In this document: positions 1 through 7,156 of the stretch, piece by piece
Layout of the letters: each line of letters starts with the position of its first letter
Position numbering within the stretch: position 1 is the stretch's first letter
Notes under the pieces: model-generated
What the model saw: the letters and a program-made list of their open reading frames with translations, nothing else
Told to the model about the DNA's origin: nothing
Databases searched by the model: none
Program-made: the position numbers and the translations under genes
Assembly: GCA_022571615.1 (NCBI GenBank)
Contig: JACZXM010000110.1
Span: 1 to 8,201 of the forward strand
DNA: 8,201 nt
Source: Acidobacteriota bacterium
GTDB lineage: Bacteria; Acidobacteriota; UBA890; WLXD01
Direction: 5' to 3'

Positions 1-564
1 CGAACCCAGAGCGAGTTCGGAGAGGTCTACGATTCGGTAGCCGATGTCGTTAGTTTTGGCGCAGCGCCGGCGGTTCTGGCGCTGTCGTGGGGGCTTTGGG
101 ACCTGGGCCGCATCGGCTGGATCGCGAGCTTCTTCTACCTGACCTGCGCCGCGATTCGACTCGCTCGTTTCAGCGTCCAGGCGGGAACTAGCGACCATCG
201 CTTTTTCGTCGGCTTGCCCAGTCCTGCCTCCGCAGGGTTGCTTGCCTCGCTCGCGTTGTATTGGCCTGACAGGCCGGGTTCGCTGCTCTCGGCGCGGCTA
301 CTGCTCGGGGTCGTGTTGCTGGCCTCCGCCCTGATGGTGTCCAAGGTGCGCTATCGCTCGTTCAAAAATTTCGACCTCCGGCAGCGGCAGCCCTACACGG
401 TGATCGTCCTGCTGGCGATGTTCATCGCACTGGTGGCCCTGGATCCGGAGCACGTGCTGCTGCTGCTGTCGGTCGGGTACGCGCTGTCGGGCCCCGCCGA
501 ACGCGTGGCAACGCGCCTGTGGCGCCGTGGCGCCCGGCGCACCAAGGCCGACTCGCACTCGTGA
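1..564 (+). CDS. pssA: CDP-diacylglycerol-serine O-phosphatidyltransferase, 3' part (5' end outside window)
   Basis: This is a membrane enzyme that joins serine to CDP-diacylglycerol, giving phosphatidylserine, the precursor of phosphatidylethanolamine. Frame 1 is open from the first base and gives 187 residues. It enters inside the CDP-alcohol phosphatidyltransferase signature (DGxxAR-x8-GxxxDxxxD): residues 1-15 read RTQSEFGEVYDSVAD, so the last Gly and two Asp are present as G7, D11 and D15, followed by VSFGAAPA, typical of type II PssA. The DGxxAR half lies upstream of the window; roughly the first 60-80 residues are missing, judging from usual family length. Hydrophobic stretches follow at about residues 20-40, 78-86, 98-114 and 134-165, and the tail is short and Arg/Lys-rich. 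The stop (562-564) overlaps the next gene's GTG start, so the two are probably one transcript. The family is clear. Phosphatidylglycerophosphate synthase is a less likely alternative because of the SEFG...DSVAD..SFG wording. Confidence 0.9.
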   Translation, partial: RTQSEFGEVYDSVADVVSFGAAPAVLALSWGLWDLGRIGWIASFFYLTCAAIRLARFSVQAGTSDHRFFVGLPSPASAGLLASLALYWPDRPGSLLSARLLLGVVLLASALMVSKVRYRSFKNFDLRQRQPYTVIVLLAMFIALVALDPEHVLLLLSVGYALSGPAERVATRLWRRGARRTKADSHS

Positions 565-1514
565 GCAATCACCGTCTACGGGTGGCGTTGGTCGGCGCCG
601 ATTGCGTGCTCGGCGCCGGGATCAAGACGCGGCTCGAGGCGGCCGGATATCCGCGCGAGGCGATCGAGACCCTCGACACCCAGGAACAGATTGGCCTGGT
701 GACCGAATACCCTGAGAAAGCCCGCGGCGTACTCGAGGCGGCCGAGGACTCCGTTCGCGCTCAGGCGCTGGTATGTTTCTGTGGCGAGCCGGCAATCGCC
801 GAGCAGTTCGCTCCTTTGGTTCGCGACTCCGGTGGCGTCGCCATCGATTGCACCGGCGCCTGGATGACATCTCCCGACGCCCGTCGGGCCACCCTGGACA
901 ATGCTGCCGAAACAATGAGCGCTCCCGGCATCGTGGCCGTCTGCCACCCGGGGACGTTGCTGCTCGCTGCCCTTGGCCGGGCACTGGGGAAGGGCTTGGA
1001 GAGCGCTGCGGTCACGCTGCTATTACCCGCTTCCGAGACCGCAGCGGACGGCCCCGACGAACTGGCCCAGCAAGCCGGCGCGTTCCTGAGTTTTGAGGAC
1101 AGTCCGGAGCGAGTCTTCGGCCGGCGTCTGGTGTTCGATGCCTATCCCGACACCGATCCGATCGACAGCGCCGATCTGCTTGCGGCGCAGTTACGGGAGC
1201 TAGGACTGCCGACGCCAGCACTGTGTACGTTGCGGGTGTCCGTTTTTCACGGCCTCGCGGCGAGCGTGCACCTGCCGATCGAAGCCGATCGGATCCGCTT
1301 CGATCTGGATCGAGCGGGATTGGCGCTGGGTGAGAGCACCGAAGACGGTCAGACGATCGATTCGCCGTCCCGATCGATCGCCAGCGCCGGTATTGCCGTC
1401 GCCAGCGTACGCGACGATCACCAAGGGGGCAGCTGGCTGTGGGCGGTTTTGGACAACCATCGCGCCACGGCCGAGGTTGCAATCGCCCTCATCGACGCCT
1501 GCCAACAGGCGTGA
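561..1514 (+). CDS. Aspartate-semialdehyde dehydrogenase-like protein with altered catalytic residues
   Basis: The product has 317 residues and follows the two-domain Asd/ArgC plan: an N-terminal Rossmann fold (RLRVALVGADCVLG, residues 5-18) and a C-terminal dimerisation/catalytic domain. I chose GTG at 561 because it overlaps the pssA stop as GTGA and the Rossmann strand begins within a few residues; the ATG at 519 would add an Arg/Pro-rich tail that reads through pssA. True aspartate-semialdehyde dehydrogenases have a catalytic Cys in a PNCST-like motif and a His in a GH motif. Here the matching stretches read IVAVCHPGT (Cys128, with Pro130 where the Cys should be) and RVSVFHGLAASVH (Leu232 where the His should be). 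The nucleotide loop also has Cys15 where GxxGxxG expects Gly. By eye this resembles the Usg-1-like non-catalytic branch more than a working Asd, so I give no asd symbol. Its role is unknown; pairing with a phospholipid gene offers no clear clue. Confidence 0.8.
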   Translation: MSNHRLRVALVGADCVLGAGIKTRLEAAGYPREAIETLDTQEQIGLVTEYPEKARGVLEAAEDSVRAQALVCFCGEPAIAEQFAPLVRDSGGVAIDCTGAWMTSPDARRATLDNAAETMSAPGIVAVCHPGTLLLAALGRALGKGLESAAVTLLLPASETAADGPDELAQQAGAFLSFEDSPERVFGRRLVFDAYPDTDPIDSADLLAAQLRELGLPTPALCTLRVSVFHGLAASVHLPIEADRIRFDLDRAGLALGESTEDGQTIDSPSRSIASAGIAVASVRDDHQGGSWLWAVLDNHRATAEVAIALIDACQQA

Positions 1515-1575
1515 GCCGACACCGCAGCCTAGTACCTATCAAGCCATGGTAGAAGTGGCGTGGGGTGCGTAACGA

Positions 1576-2319
1576 TTAGCGAACATCGTTGGCCAGCAAT
1601 CGCCGCGCCAGGTCGCTGATATAGGCATCCTCCGACTGTACCAGCCGCTGGGCGGCTTCCCGGACCGCTTCGCCCTCGAGTGCCACCAGAGCCTCGGCCG
1701 CCATCCGCCGCAGCGACAAGTCGACCTCCGGATCCAGCGCTAGCGCCAGCAACGGTCCGACCGCCACCGGGTTTCCGAGTGTCGCCAGCACCTGCGCCAG
1801 GGCCCTACGAGTGCTCGAAGGCAGGGTAGTATCCGACATCCGCTCCAGGACCAGCGACGCGCCCTCGAACGCCTTGAGCTCGGCCAGTCCCTGCGCCCCG
1901 AGCACTATACTCTCCGGCTTCGAAGCCCGGAGTAGAGTATCGAAGGCAGCGCGGGCGGCGCCCGGATCGATCTGTATCAACGACATCATGGCGCCCCGTC
2001 GTACGCCGCGGGAGGAATCTGCCAGCCGCTCCGCCAAGCGCCGCACGTCCTCTTGCTGGCCGATCCGGCCGAGCGCGTCCACGGCCCATTCCCGAACCGT
2101 GGTGCTCTGGTGCTCGAGCGCTCGGCGCCAGACCGGCGCCGCGGCGAGCGACAGCACCTGGTCCTCGGCCATGCGGAAACGACTGGTGGCGGCACCGTAG
2201 TCCTGCGCTACGAGCTCATCGATGATTCGCTGCGTGATTCCGATCGCTGGGTCCTCCCGGCACGCCGCGCTTCCGAAGACGGCTCCGATCGCCAGCAGCA
2301 GTGTCGCGGTGTGCCGCAT
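1576..2319 (-). CDS. HEAT-repeat lipoprotein
   Basis: The product has 247 residues. It begins with a signal peptide (MRH, then a hydrophobic run from residue 5) ending in GSAAC, giving a probable lipidated Cys20; Ser rather than Leu at -3 makes the lipobox imperfect. The rest is almost entirely helical, with about five or six HEAT-like helix pairs from residue 62 to the C-terminus, for example VREWAVDALGRIG (75-87), VRRGAMMSLIQID (106-118) and LRRMAAEALVALEG (203-216). HEAT solenoids usually act as protein-binding scaffolds, and no catalytic motif is visible. The ATG (2319-2317) overlaps the hutH stop by one base in a TGATG arrangement, so translation is probably coupled to hutH. A periplasmic or outer-membrane-anchored adaptor is the safest description. 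A link to histidine breakdown is suggested only by position. The 3' end is convergent with the dehydrogenase-like gene, 61 bases away, with no obvious hairpin terminator between them. Confidence 0.8.
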   Translation of the reverse strand: MRHTATLLLAIGAVFGSAACREDPAIGITQRIIDELVAQDYGAATSRFRMAEDQVLSLAAAPVWRRALEHQSTTVREWAVDALGRIGQQEDVRRLAERLADSSRGVRRGAMMSLIQIDPGAARAAFDTLLRASKPESIVLGAQGLAELKAFEGASLVLERMSDTTLPSSTRRALAQVLATLGNPVAVGPLLALALDPEVDLSLRRMAAEALVALEGEAVREAAQRLVQSEDAYISDLARRLLANDVR

Positions 2320-3818
2320 CAGAGCCCAACCGCGCGCTGCAACGAGTCGTCGACCAGAGCTTGTTCCAGCGCCACGATATCGGCCGACAACGGTCGGTCG
2401 CTCGAGAGCGGTGCCACACGCTCCCGGACCCAGTCAACGGCGGCTCTCAATCCCGGCGCCGGCAGTGCCGGACTACGAAACTCGTATGCCTCGCAGGCGC
2501 ACATCAGCTCGATGGCTACCACACGGCGGCAGTTTTGCACTGCAAGCCGGGCCTTCCAAGCGCCCCAGGCCCCCATCGCGACGTGATCTTCCTGGTCGGC
2601 CGAAGTCGGAATGCTGTCGGTGCTCGAAGGCATCGCCAGCATCCGCGTTTCGTTCACCAGCGAGGCTGCGGCGGTCTGAGCGAGGAGGTATCCCGAACGC
2701 AGGCCGCCGTCTCGCACCAGAAACGCCGGCAGCCCGGAGAGACGAGGATTGAGCAACCGATTGATCCGACGCTCGGTGATCGAGGCCAGATCGGCCGACG
2801 CCATCGCCAGCCAGTCGAGCGCATAGGCAACCGGTTGTCCATGGAAATTGCCGCAGCTCAGCAGCCGCCCATCGTCCAGTACCAGAGGATTGTCGGTCAC
2901 CGAGTTGAGCTCCGTTTGCAGCACACCGCGGGCGGTGTCGCACACATCGAGGGCCGCACCGTGAACCTGCGGCATGCAACGGAGCGAGTAGGCGTCCTGA
3001 ATCCTCGAGGCCTCACTGTCGGCGAGCTCGCTGTCGCGCAGTAGTTGGCGCAGCTGGTCGGCACAGATGCGATGCCCGGGATGGGGTCGAAGCTCCGCCA
3101 CCACCGGATCGAATGGGCCGGTCTTACCGAGCAACACCTCCAGGCTCAACGCGCCGGCGATCGTGGCAGCGCCACAGAGCCGTCGCAACTCGCCGCTGGC
3201 AAGCACACCGAGAGCCGTCATCACCTGCGTGCCGTTAACCAGCGCCAGACCCTCCTTGGCCCGCAAGACAAGGGGTTCGAGTCCAGCGTAGGCCAATGCC
3301 TCCTGCCCCGGCACCAGCTCACCCCCGGCCCAGGCCTCGCCCTCCCCGATCAGAACCAGGGCCAGGTGCGCCAGCGGCGACAGGTCGCCGGAGGCGCCGA
3401 CCGAGCCCTGGCGCGGGATATACGGCAGCACGTCGGCCCGCAGCAATCCCAGCATCTGGTCTATGACCTCTGGGCGCACGCCCGAATAGCCGCGAGCCAT
3501 GACGTTGGCGCGCATCAGCAGCAGCGCCCGCACGGCCTCGGGCGGAAGCGCCTCCCCGGTTCCCACGGCGTGCGAGCGCACCAGGTTAAGCTGCAGCTCG
3601 CGAACTTGCTCGGGCTCGATACGGACGTCGGCGAAATGGCCGAATCCCGTCGTCACCCCGTAGACGGACTCTCCGCTCTGGACGATGGCGTCGACTCGAT
3701 CGCGAGCAGCCTGCACGGCCGACCGCGCCTGGCTCGTCATGCGCACCCGAACTCCGCCGGTGCGAGCCGTCCGCTCCACCCGATCGAGGGTCAGAGATGT
3801 GCCGTCAATCTCGAGCAT
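2319..3818 (-). CDS. hutH: Histidine ammonia-lyase (histidase)
   Basis: This cytoplasmic enzyme deaminates L-histidine to trans-urocanate and ammonia, the first step of histidine use. The 499-residue product matches the usual length. The Ala142-Ser143-Gly144 triad that cyclises to the MIO cofactor sits in GSVGASGDLSPLAH, and the numbering matches the Pseudomonas putida enzyme there: Tyr53 (YGVTTGFG), His83 and Asn195 are all in place. Further on are QDAYSLR (274-280), Phe325 in GNFHGQP and Glu410 in QEDHV. The Ser-His pair at 82-83 and the QED motif point to histidine rather than tyrosine or phenylalanine as substrate. One small oddity is Ala where QEDHVSMG is usual. I chose the ATG at 3818 because it follows AGGTGGAGAG and begins MLEIDG, typical of the family; the open frame continues upstream to 4208 into purA without family-like sequence. 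No hutU, hutI or hutG is nearby. The HEAT lipoprotein gene follows by overlap. Confidence 0.96.
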   Translation of the reverse strand: MLEIDGTSLTLDRVERTARTGGVRVRMTSQARSAVQAARDRVDAIVQSGESVYGVTTGFGHFADVRIEPEQVRELQLNLVRSHAVGTGEALPPEAVRALLLMRANVMARGYSGVRPEVIDQMLGLLRADVLPYIPRQGSVGASGDLSPLAHLALVLIGEGEAWAGGELVPGQEALAYAGLEPLVLRAKEGLALVNGTQVMTALGVLASGELRRLCGAATIAGALSLEVLLGKTGPFDPVVAELRPHPGHRICADQLRQLLRDSELADSEASRIQDAYSLRCMPQVHGAALDVCDTARGVLQTELNSVTDNPLVLDDGRLLSCGNFHGQPVAYALDWLAMASADLASITERRINRLLNPRLSGLPAFLVRDGGLRSGYLLAQTAAASLVNETRMLAMPSSTDSIPTSADQEDHVAMGAWGAWKARLAVQNCRRVVAIELMCACEAYEFRSPALPAPGLRAAVDWVRERVAPLSSDRPLSADIVALEQALVDDSLQRAVGL

Positions 3819-3820
3819 CG

Positions 3821-3830
3821 CTCTCCACCT
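3821..3830 (-). promoter_or_regulatory. Ribosome binding site of hutH
   Basis: On the minus strand this reads AGGTGGAGAG and ends two bases before the ATG at 3818, with its GGAG core about five bases from the start. It is the only good Shine-Dalgarno in the long upstream extension of the hutH frame, so it fixes the start. Confidence 0.7.
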
Positions 3831-3858
3831 GATGCCATCACGGCGCCCTGCCGGCCAC

Positions 3859-3871
3859 GCGCCATTGGCGC
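3859..3871. repeat. Perfect 13-base palindrome upstream of hutH
   Basis: The sequence GCGCCATTGGCGC is a six-base inverted repeat around one central T. It lies 40 bases upstream of the hutH start, in the hutH/purA divergent region. Its size and place would suit a repressor operator controlling hutH, but a short GC-rich palindrome can also arise by chance, and no second copy is seen in this window. Confidence 0.3.
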
Positions 3872-3938
3872 AATCGCAAGCTAGCAGGATACAGGAAACT
3901 CCGCCCCGGACCCCGCCGTGGTCTCGGCCTCCGATTGC

Positions 3939-3967
3939 TTGTTCGCCCCTGTGCCCCTTGCTACGAT
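3939..3967 (+). promoter_or_regulatory. Candidate sigma-70-type promoter for purA
   Basis: TTGTTC (3939-3944) and TACGAT (3962-3967) are separated by 17 bases and lie about 90 bases upstream of purA. The -10 box matches four of six consensus bases and the -35 box three of six, so this is only a candidate. No purine riboswitch-like fold was recognised in the leader. Confidence 0.3.
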
Positions 3968-4043
3968 CGGCGGGTCTCGTTTTACTCTTCCGGTCCGGGC
4001 CGCATGCGCTAGCTGCGCGAACCGCGCCGGCCGTAGAGTGCTC

Positions 4044-4050
4044 AGGAGGA
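4044..4050 (+). promoter_or_regulatory. Ribosome binding site of purA
   Basis: AGGAGGA lies eight bases upstream of the ATG at 4059. It fixes the purA start against the longer open frame that begins at 3918. Confidence 0.8.
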
Positions 4051-4058
4051 CCTCCCGG

Positions 4059-5360
4059 ATGCCCAACGTTGCTCTGGTCGGCACGCAGTGGGGCGATGAA
4101 GGAAAGGGCAAGATCGTCGATTGGCTGGCCGAACGTTTCGATATCGTGGCCCGATACCAGGGCGGCAACAACGCTGGCCACACGGTCATCTACGGGGACA
4201 CCAAGCACGTCCTACATCTTGTGCCCTCGGGAATTCTCCGGCCCGACAAGATCTGCGTCATCGGCAACGGTGTGGTGGTCGATCCTGAGGCGCTGTTCGA
4301 GGAGATCGACGCGCTCGAGGCAAGGGGGATCACGACTCGCGACCGCCTCTGGGTCTCGGAACGGGCGCACCTGATCCTCCCGTACCATCACGGGATCGAA
4401 CTCGGCAGCGAGGCACGACGCGGCGACGATCGCATCGGCACCACCAGCCGCGGCATCGGCCCCTGCTACCAGGACAAGATGGCGCGCTCGGGAATCCGCG
4501 CTATCGACTGCGCCGACCGTGGGGTGCTGAGTCGCATGATCGTGGCCAACCTTAACGTGGTCAACGATCTGCTCCATCACCTGTACGGGCGTGGGCCCTT
4601 CGATCCCGAGCAGATGATCGAGACCTACGTCGCCTATGGACAGCGTCTGCGGCCCTACCTGGCCGACACCTCGCTGCTGTTGAACCGCGCCATGGATGCG
4701 GGCCGAAGCGTGTTGTTCGAGGGCGCACAGGGAACGCACCTGGATATCGACCACAGCACCTACCCCTTTGTGACTTCCTCCAGTGCCACCGCCGGCGGTG
4801 TGTGCAGCGGCCTTGGCATCGGTCCCAGTCGGGTCGACGGCGTGATCGGCGTCACCAAGGCCTACACTACTCGCGTCGGCGCCGGCCCCATGCCCACGGA
4901 GCTGGACGACGAGGTCGGCGAGCAACTGCGCCGCGTCGGCCAGGAGTTCGGTGCCACCACCGGCCGCCCCCGGCGGTGCGGTTGGTTCGACGGAGTGGCG
5001 GCGCGCTACGCCGCCCGCGTCAACGGACTGGCGGCGCTGGCGGTCACCAAGCTCGATGTCCTCGACGGAATCGACCCCTTGCGACTATGCGTGGGCTATG
5101 AGATCGACGGCGTGCACGTCAAAGAAATGCCGTCCACCTTGCCTAATGGTGCGATCAGACCGCTGTACGAGGACCTGCCGGGGTGGAGCCGCCCGATCGC
5201 CGAGGTGCGCCGATGGGAAGATCTACCGCCCGAGGTGCATCGCTATCTCGAGCGCCTGGCCGAGATCAGCCATTGCCCGGTCGGCATGGTCTCCAATGGT
5301 GCGGACCGCGAGGCCATCATGCTGCCCCCCGATGGGCCTTTGGAGCGGTTGCTTCCGTAG
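4059..5360 (+). CDS. purA: Adenylosuccinate synthase
   Basis: This cytoplasmic enzyme uses GTP to join IMP and aspartate into adenylosuccinate, the first committed step from IMP to AMP. The product has 433 residues, the normal length. The N-terminus MPNVALVGTQWGDEGKG holds the phosphate-binding loop, and the catalytic Asp13 and His41 (NNAGHT) are at the same numbers as in the Escherichia coli enzyme. The second family signature GIGPCYQDKMAR is at about residues 132-143, followed by DIDHSTYPFVTSS, TRVGAGPMPTEL and ATTGRPRR. The guanine-recognition motif TKLD has Lys331 and Asp333, again with E. coli numbering. Small departures are Ser where TSSN is usual, DIDHST for DIDHGT, and a C-terminal VSNGADREAIML where many enzymes have a VSxGPxR-like sequence. 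All core residues are present, so it should be active. It stands alone, divergent from hutH; the next 50 bases downstream show no clear terminator. Confidence 0.98.
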   Translation: MPNVALVGTQWGDEGKGKIVDWLAERFDIVARYQGGNNAGHTVIYGDTKHVLHLVPSGILRPDKICVIGNGVVVDPEALFEEIDALEARGITTRDRLWVSERAHLILPYHHGIELGSEARRGDDRIGTTSRGIGPCYQDKMARSGIRAIDCADRGVLSRMIVANLNVVNDLLHHLYGRGPFDPEQMIETYVAYGQRLRPYLADTSLLLNRAMDAGRSVLFEGAQGTHLDIDHSTYPFVTSSSATAGGVCSGLGIGPSRVDGVIGVTKAYTTRVGAGPMPTELDDEVGEQLRRVGQEFGATTGRPRRCGWFDGVAARYAARVNGLAALAVTKLDVLDGIDPLRLCVGYEIDGVHVKEMPSTLPNGAIRPLYEDLPGWSRPIAEVRRWEDLPPEVHRYLERLAEISHCPVGMVSNGADREAIMLPPDGPLERLLP

Positions 5361-5412
5361 CAGGAGAGTCGGATGAACTGGAGGGAACGCAGCAGGGGAT
5401 GAGGTCGAGCAC

Positions 5413-5505
5413 GTGAGTGATTCTCCCGAAGCCAGAGACAAGGCCGCCGCCCTCTTCGGCACGAACAGTCACTACGTCAGTGATGCCAAGAACTATTCGC
5501 TGGGC
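5413..5505 (+). pseudogene. Gene-start fragment, possibly of a SAM-dependent methyltransferase
   Basis: A GTG at 5413 is preceded by GAGG at 5401-5404 at a good distance. The first 30 residues (beginning VSDSPEARDKAAALFG, then TNSHYVSDAKNYSLG) resemble the opening of class I methyltransferases of the form FGxxAxxYvxS. The frame stays open to 5736, but after about residue 31 it turns into Arg/Pro/Ser-rich text typical of reading GC-rich DNA out of frame, and no glycine-rich SAM-binding loop appears. I read it as a truncated or frameshifted remnant of a gene once following purA. The family match is a weak recollection from a short stretch; a small novel protein of 107 residues remains possible. 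Confidence 0.35.
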
Positions 5506-5937
5506 AGGTCAAGGCCCCACTGGTCCCCGACCACGAGCGTGAAGCTGCTGCGCGTGTCGATCTGGTGGCGGTCTGTGAGCTCACCTAATCCACTGCAAAT
5601 AGAGCCGGATCGCGGCCGAGTTGCCGGTACTTGGCCTCGCCCTCGGGCGCCCCGACGATCGCCGGATAGGCCCGCGGCGAGAGGTCACAGCGGCGCTCAC
5701 AATGAAGTTGCCCCGGCTATGCAAAGCTCCGCGTAGCTGGGGGAGGCCCACTCCTCCCGATAGCATCTGTCGCGGTAGACTTGGAGAGTCCATAGCACTG
5801 CCCTTGCAGCTCCGAGGTGTGGGTCGGCGCACTTGTCGCGCAGCAGAATCGCGAGACATTAGGCAGCTCGTACATTGGGAGCGACGATGGGGAACCCCAG
5901 CCCGTGCTTCGTTCTCTTCTGCCCGAAGGGTATTACC
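5506..5937. other. Degenerate stretch without a supportable gene
   Basis: Every open frame here is short and changes character along its length. Two short readings look more coding-like than the rest. One is a plus-strand 34-codon frame (5484-5588) containing AGQVKAPLVPDHER and ARVDLVAVCELT before a stop. The other is a minus-strand frame ending at 5585 that reads YPAIVGAPEGEAKYRQLGRD. Neither has a start with a ribosome binding site or a recognised family. The region looks like eroded gene pieces rather than regulatory DNA. It supplies the leader of the lipoprotein gene at 5938, in which I see no convincing promoter. Confidence 0.45.
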
Positions 5938-6699
5938 ATGAAAAGATCCGCTTTGTTGTGCCTCGCCGCGTCACTTCTGGGTCTAGGTTGTGATGGGGAG
6001 CCCGTTCCGCGGGTGATGACGTTCAATCCTCTTACTCATGACTTGCCGGTAGGGATCACCAAGTACATAAGGGCCTTTGTGGATCCCGAAGAGACCTTTG
6101 TGTTGAATGTCGAGATTACTGCCGGAAAGCGTCCCAGCCTCGAGCACGCCGTGTTTATCCAGGGCCCGATAGTGCTCGATCCTGGTAGTGCGGGTCCTCA
6201 GGGCAGCGAGACGGTCCAGCCGTTCCAAATCCGGGGTGACGTACCGTCGACTTCCGAGATGGAGGAGGGCGGCGTGGTGGATTACCACGTGAGCGTAACC
6301 TATCGGCGTCCAGGCGAGACGGAGAGCCACACGTTCACGACGTCACGAAAGTTCTTCCTGATCGGCCCCCCGCAGGGCTCGCGCATCCAGCTCGAACCTG
6401 GGAACACCGTGTTCATCCTTGATGGGACTTCCCAGAGCCATACATCACTCCGCGTCCGCTTGATCGGCGACCACGCCATGCCATACGACGTGCTCTTGGG
6501 ATTCGATCACTACGGGAAGTTCGAGATCACCGACAGCGACGGCGAGGTGGTGCACACCATAAGGTTCGGACCCGAGGAACACTTCAGAGAGCTGACGCTG
6601 ACCGCGCTCGAGCTCACCGATGGCGGCGAGGAAGTGCGGCTCTATGCCCAGGCGCCAGGTTGGATCAGGGACGACGAGTTCCTGACGATTGTGCAGTGA
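5938..6699 (+). CDS. Predicted lipoprotein of unknown function
   Basis: The product has 253 residues and I do not recognise its family. It starts with a signal peptide (MKRS, then the hydrophobic run ALLCLAASLLGLG) followed by Cys18, so it is probably lipidated; Gly at -3 makes the lipobox imperfect. The mature part lacks other cysteines and has the alternating hydrophobic/polar pattern of beta strands, for example TFVLNVEIT, VDYHVSVTYRR, SLRVRLIG and EEVRLYAQAPGW. Two halves with similar layout, split near residue 140 by LIGPPQGS, suggest two beta-sandwich domains. I chose the ATG at 5938 because the signal peptide begins there and GAAGG lies at 5925-5929; an in-frame upstream start at 5875 only adds residues before the signal. 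Codon choice is less GC-biased than in purA or hutH, with many codons such as GAT, CTT and ATA, which hints at a different origin. It is the only intact protein gene between purA and the tRNAs. Confidence 0.75.
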   Translation: MKRSALLCLAASLLGLGCDGEPVPRVMTFNPLTHDLPVGITKYIRAFVDPEETFVLNVEITAGKRPSLEHAVFIQGPIVLDPGSAGPQGSETVQPFQIRGDVPSTSEMEEGGVVDYHVSVTYRRPGETESHTFTTSRKFFLIGPPQGSRIQLEPGNTVFILDGTSQSHTSLRVRLIGDHAMPYDVLLGFDHYGKFEITDSDGEVVHTIRFGPEEHFRELTLTALELTDGGEEVRLYAQAPGWIRDDEFLTIVQ

Positions 6700-6937
6700 C
6701 GACGGGACGCACGGAGAGAACGCTCGAGACGTTGACTAGCCGGGCCGGCGCGCTTCGGTTCCCAACTTCGAGGCGACCATGTCGAGCTGGATGTCGAGAC
6801 CCTTCTTCACACCGCCACCGACGACCATCATCAGGCGGAAGATGGGCGTGTGCCCAGGCCAGCCCCTGCCGCGCGTTCGGGCTGACGCGCCTGCTGTGCA
6901 AAACACTGTACTTCTCGCGCCCGGCGATTATCAACGA
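6700..6937. other. Intergenic stretch with a possible minus-strand coding remnant
   Basis: No complete gene is visible. On the minus strand, a frame ending in TAG at 6736-6738 reads, over about 6745-6850, PIFRLMMVVGGGVKKGLD and then IQLDMVASKLGTEA with third positions rich in G and C, as in real genes of this genome. Upstream of it the frame becomes Arg-rich and meets tandem stops near 6928. It may be the C-terminal scrap of a lost gene; I cannot name the family. No terminator was found after the lipoprotein gene. Confidence 0.3.
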
Positions 6938-7100
6938 GACCCGGCGCTCCCCGAGGAACTGAGCGGAATCCTCATGTGGGGCACTACTCCGGGTGGCGCA
7001 AGTCGGAGATCGTCGGGCGGCAATGGGAGGCACACCGGGCGCGACGCGCTGGGTGCGGTTGCGGCCCGTACAAGGGCGATCGGAGGGAACGGCTCACGAG
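6938..7100 (+). pseudogene. Frameshifted remnant of a tyrosine recombinase (phage-type integrase)
   Basis: Three consecutive pieces in three different frames together resemble the part of a tyrosine recombinase around its first catalytic arginine. The first is ALPEELSGILM (6944-6976), like the helix before the motif. The second is GHYSGWRKSEIVGRQWEA (6979-7032), close to the family's YTGxRxSEIxxLxW sequence with the active-site Arg. The third is PGATRWVRLRP (7035-7067), like the strand that follows. At least two frameshifts separate them, and the later His-x-x-Arg and Tyr motifs are not seen, so the gene is dead. Its place about 60 bases upstream of a tRNA pair fits an element that once used a tRNA gene as its attachment site. 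The central motif is fairly convincing; the flanking pieces are weaker. Confidence 0.5.
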
Positions 7101-7144
7101 GCTCGCACGGGCGAAGGCTCGTAATACCGTGCCGCGAAGGCGGT

Positions 7145-7150
7145 TATACT
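7145..7150 (+). promoter_or_regulatory. Probable -10 box of the tRNA operon
   Basis: TATACT matches five of six bases of the sigma-70 -10 box and is followed by a GC-rich ACGCGC segment, typical of stable-RNA promoters under growth control. No clear -35 box is found 16-18 bases upstream. Only six bases separate the box from the first base of mature tRNA-Lys. Confidence 0.5.
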
Positions 7151-7156
7151 ACGCGC

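Noticed and set aside
519..560. Upstream ATG extension of the dehydrogenase-like gene
   Set aside because: It lies inside pssA, reads Arg/Pro-rich, and the GTG at 561 gives the classic GTGA overlap and a normal N-terminus.
3918..4058. Longer purA start
   Set aside because: The extra 47 residues are Arg/Pro/Ala/Cys-rich and not part of the family; the AGGAGGA before 4059 decides.
3819..4208. N-terminal extension of the hutH frame
   Set aside because: It crosses the divergent region into purA on the other strand, has no family similarity, and the ATG at 3818 has a strong ribosome binding site.
5581..5859. Minus-strand 92-residue open frame
   Set aside because: Its Arg/Ser/Pro-rich composition is typical of antisense reading of GC-rich DNA, and there is no convincing ribosome binding site or family.
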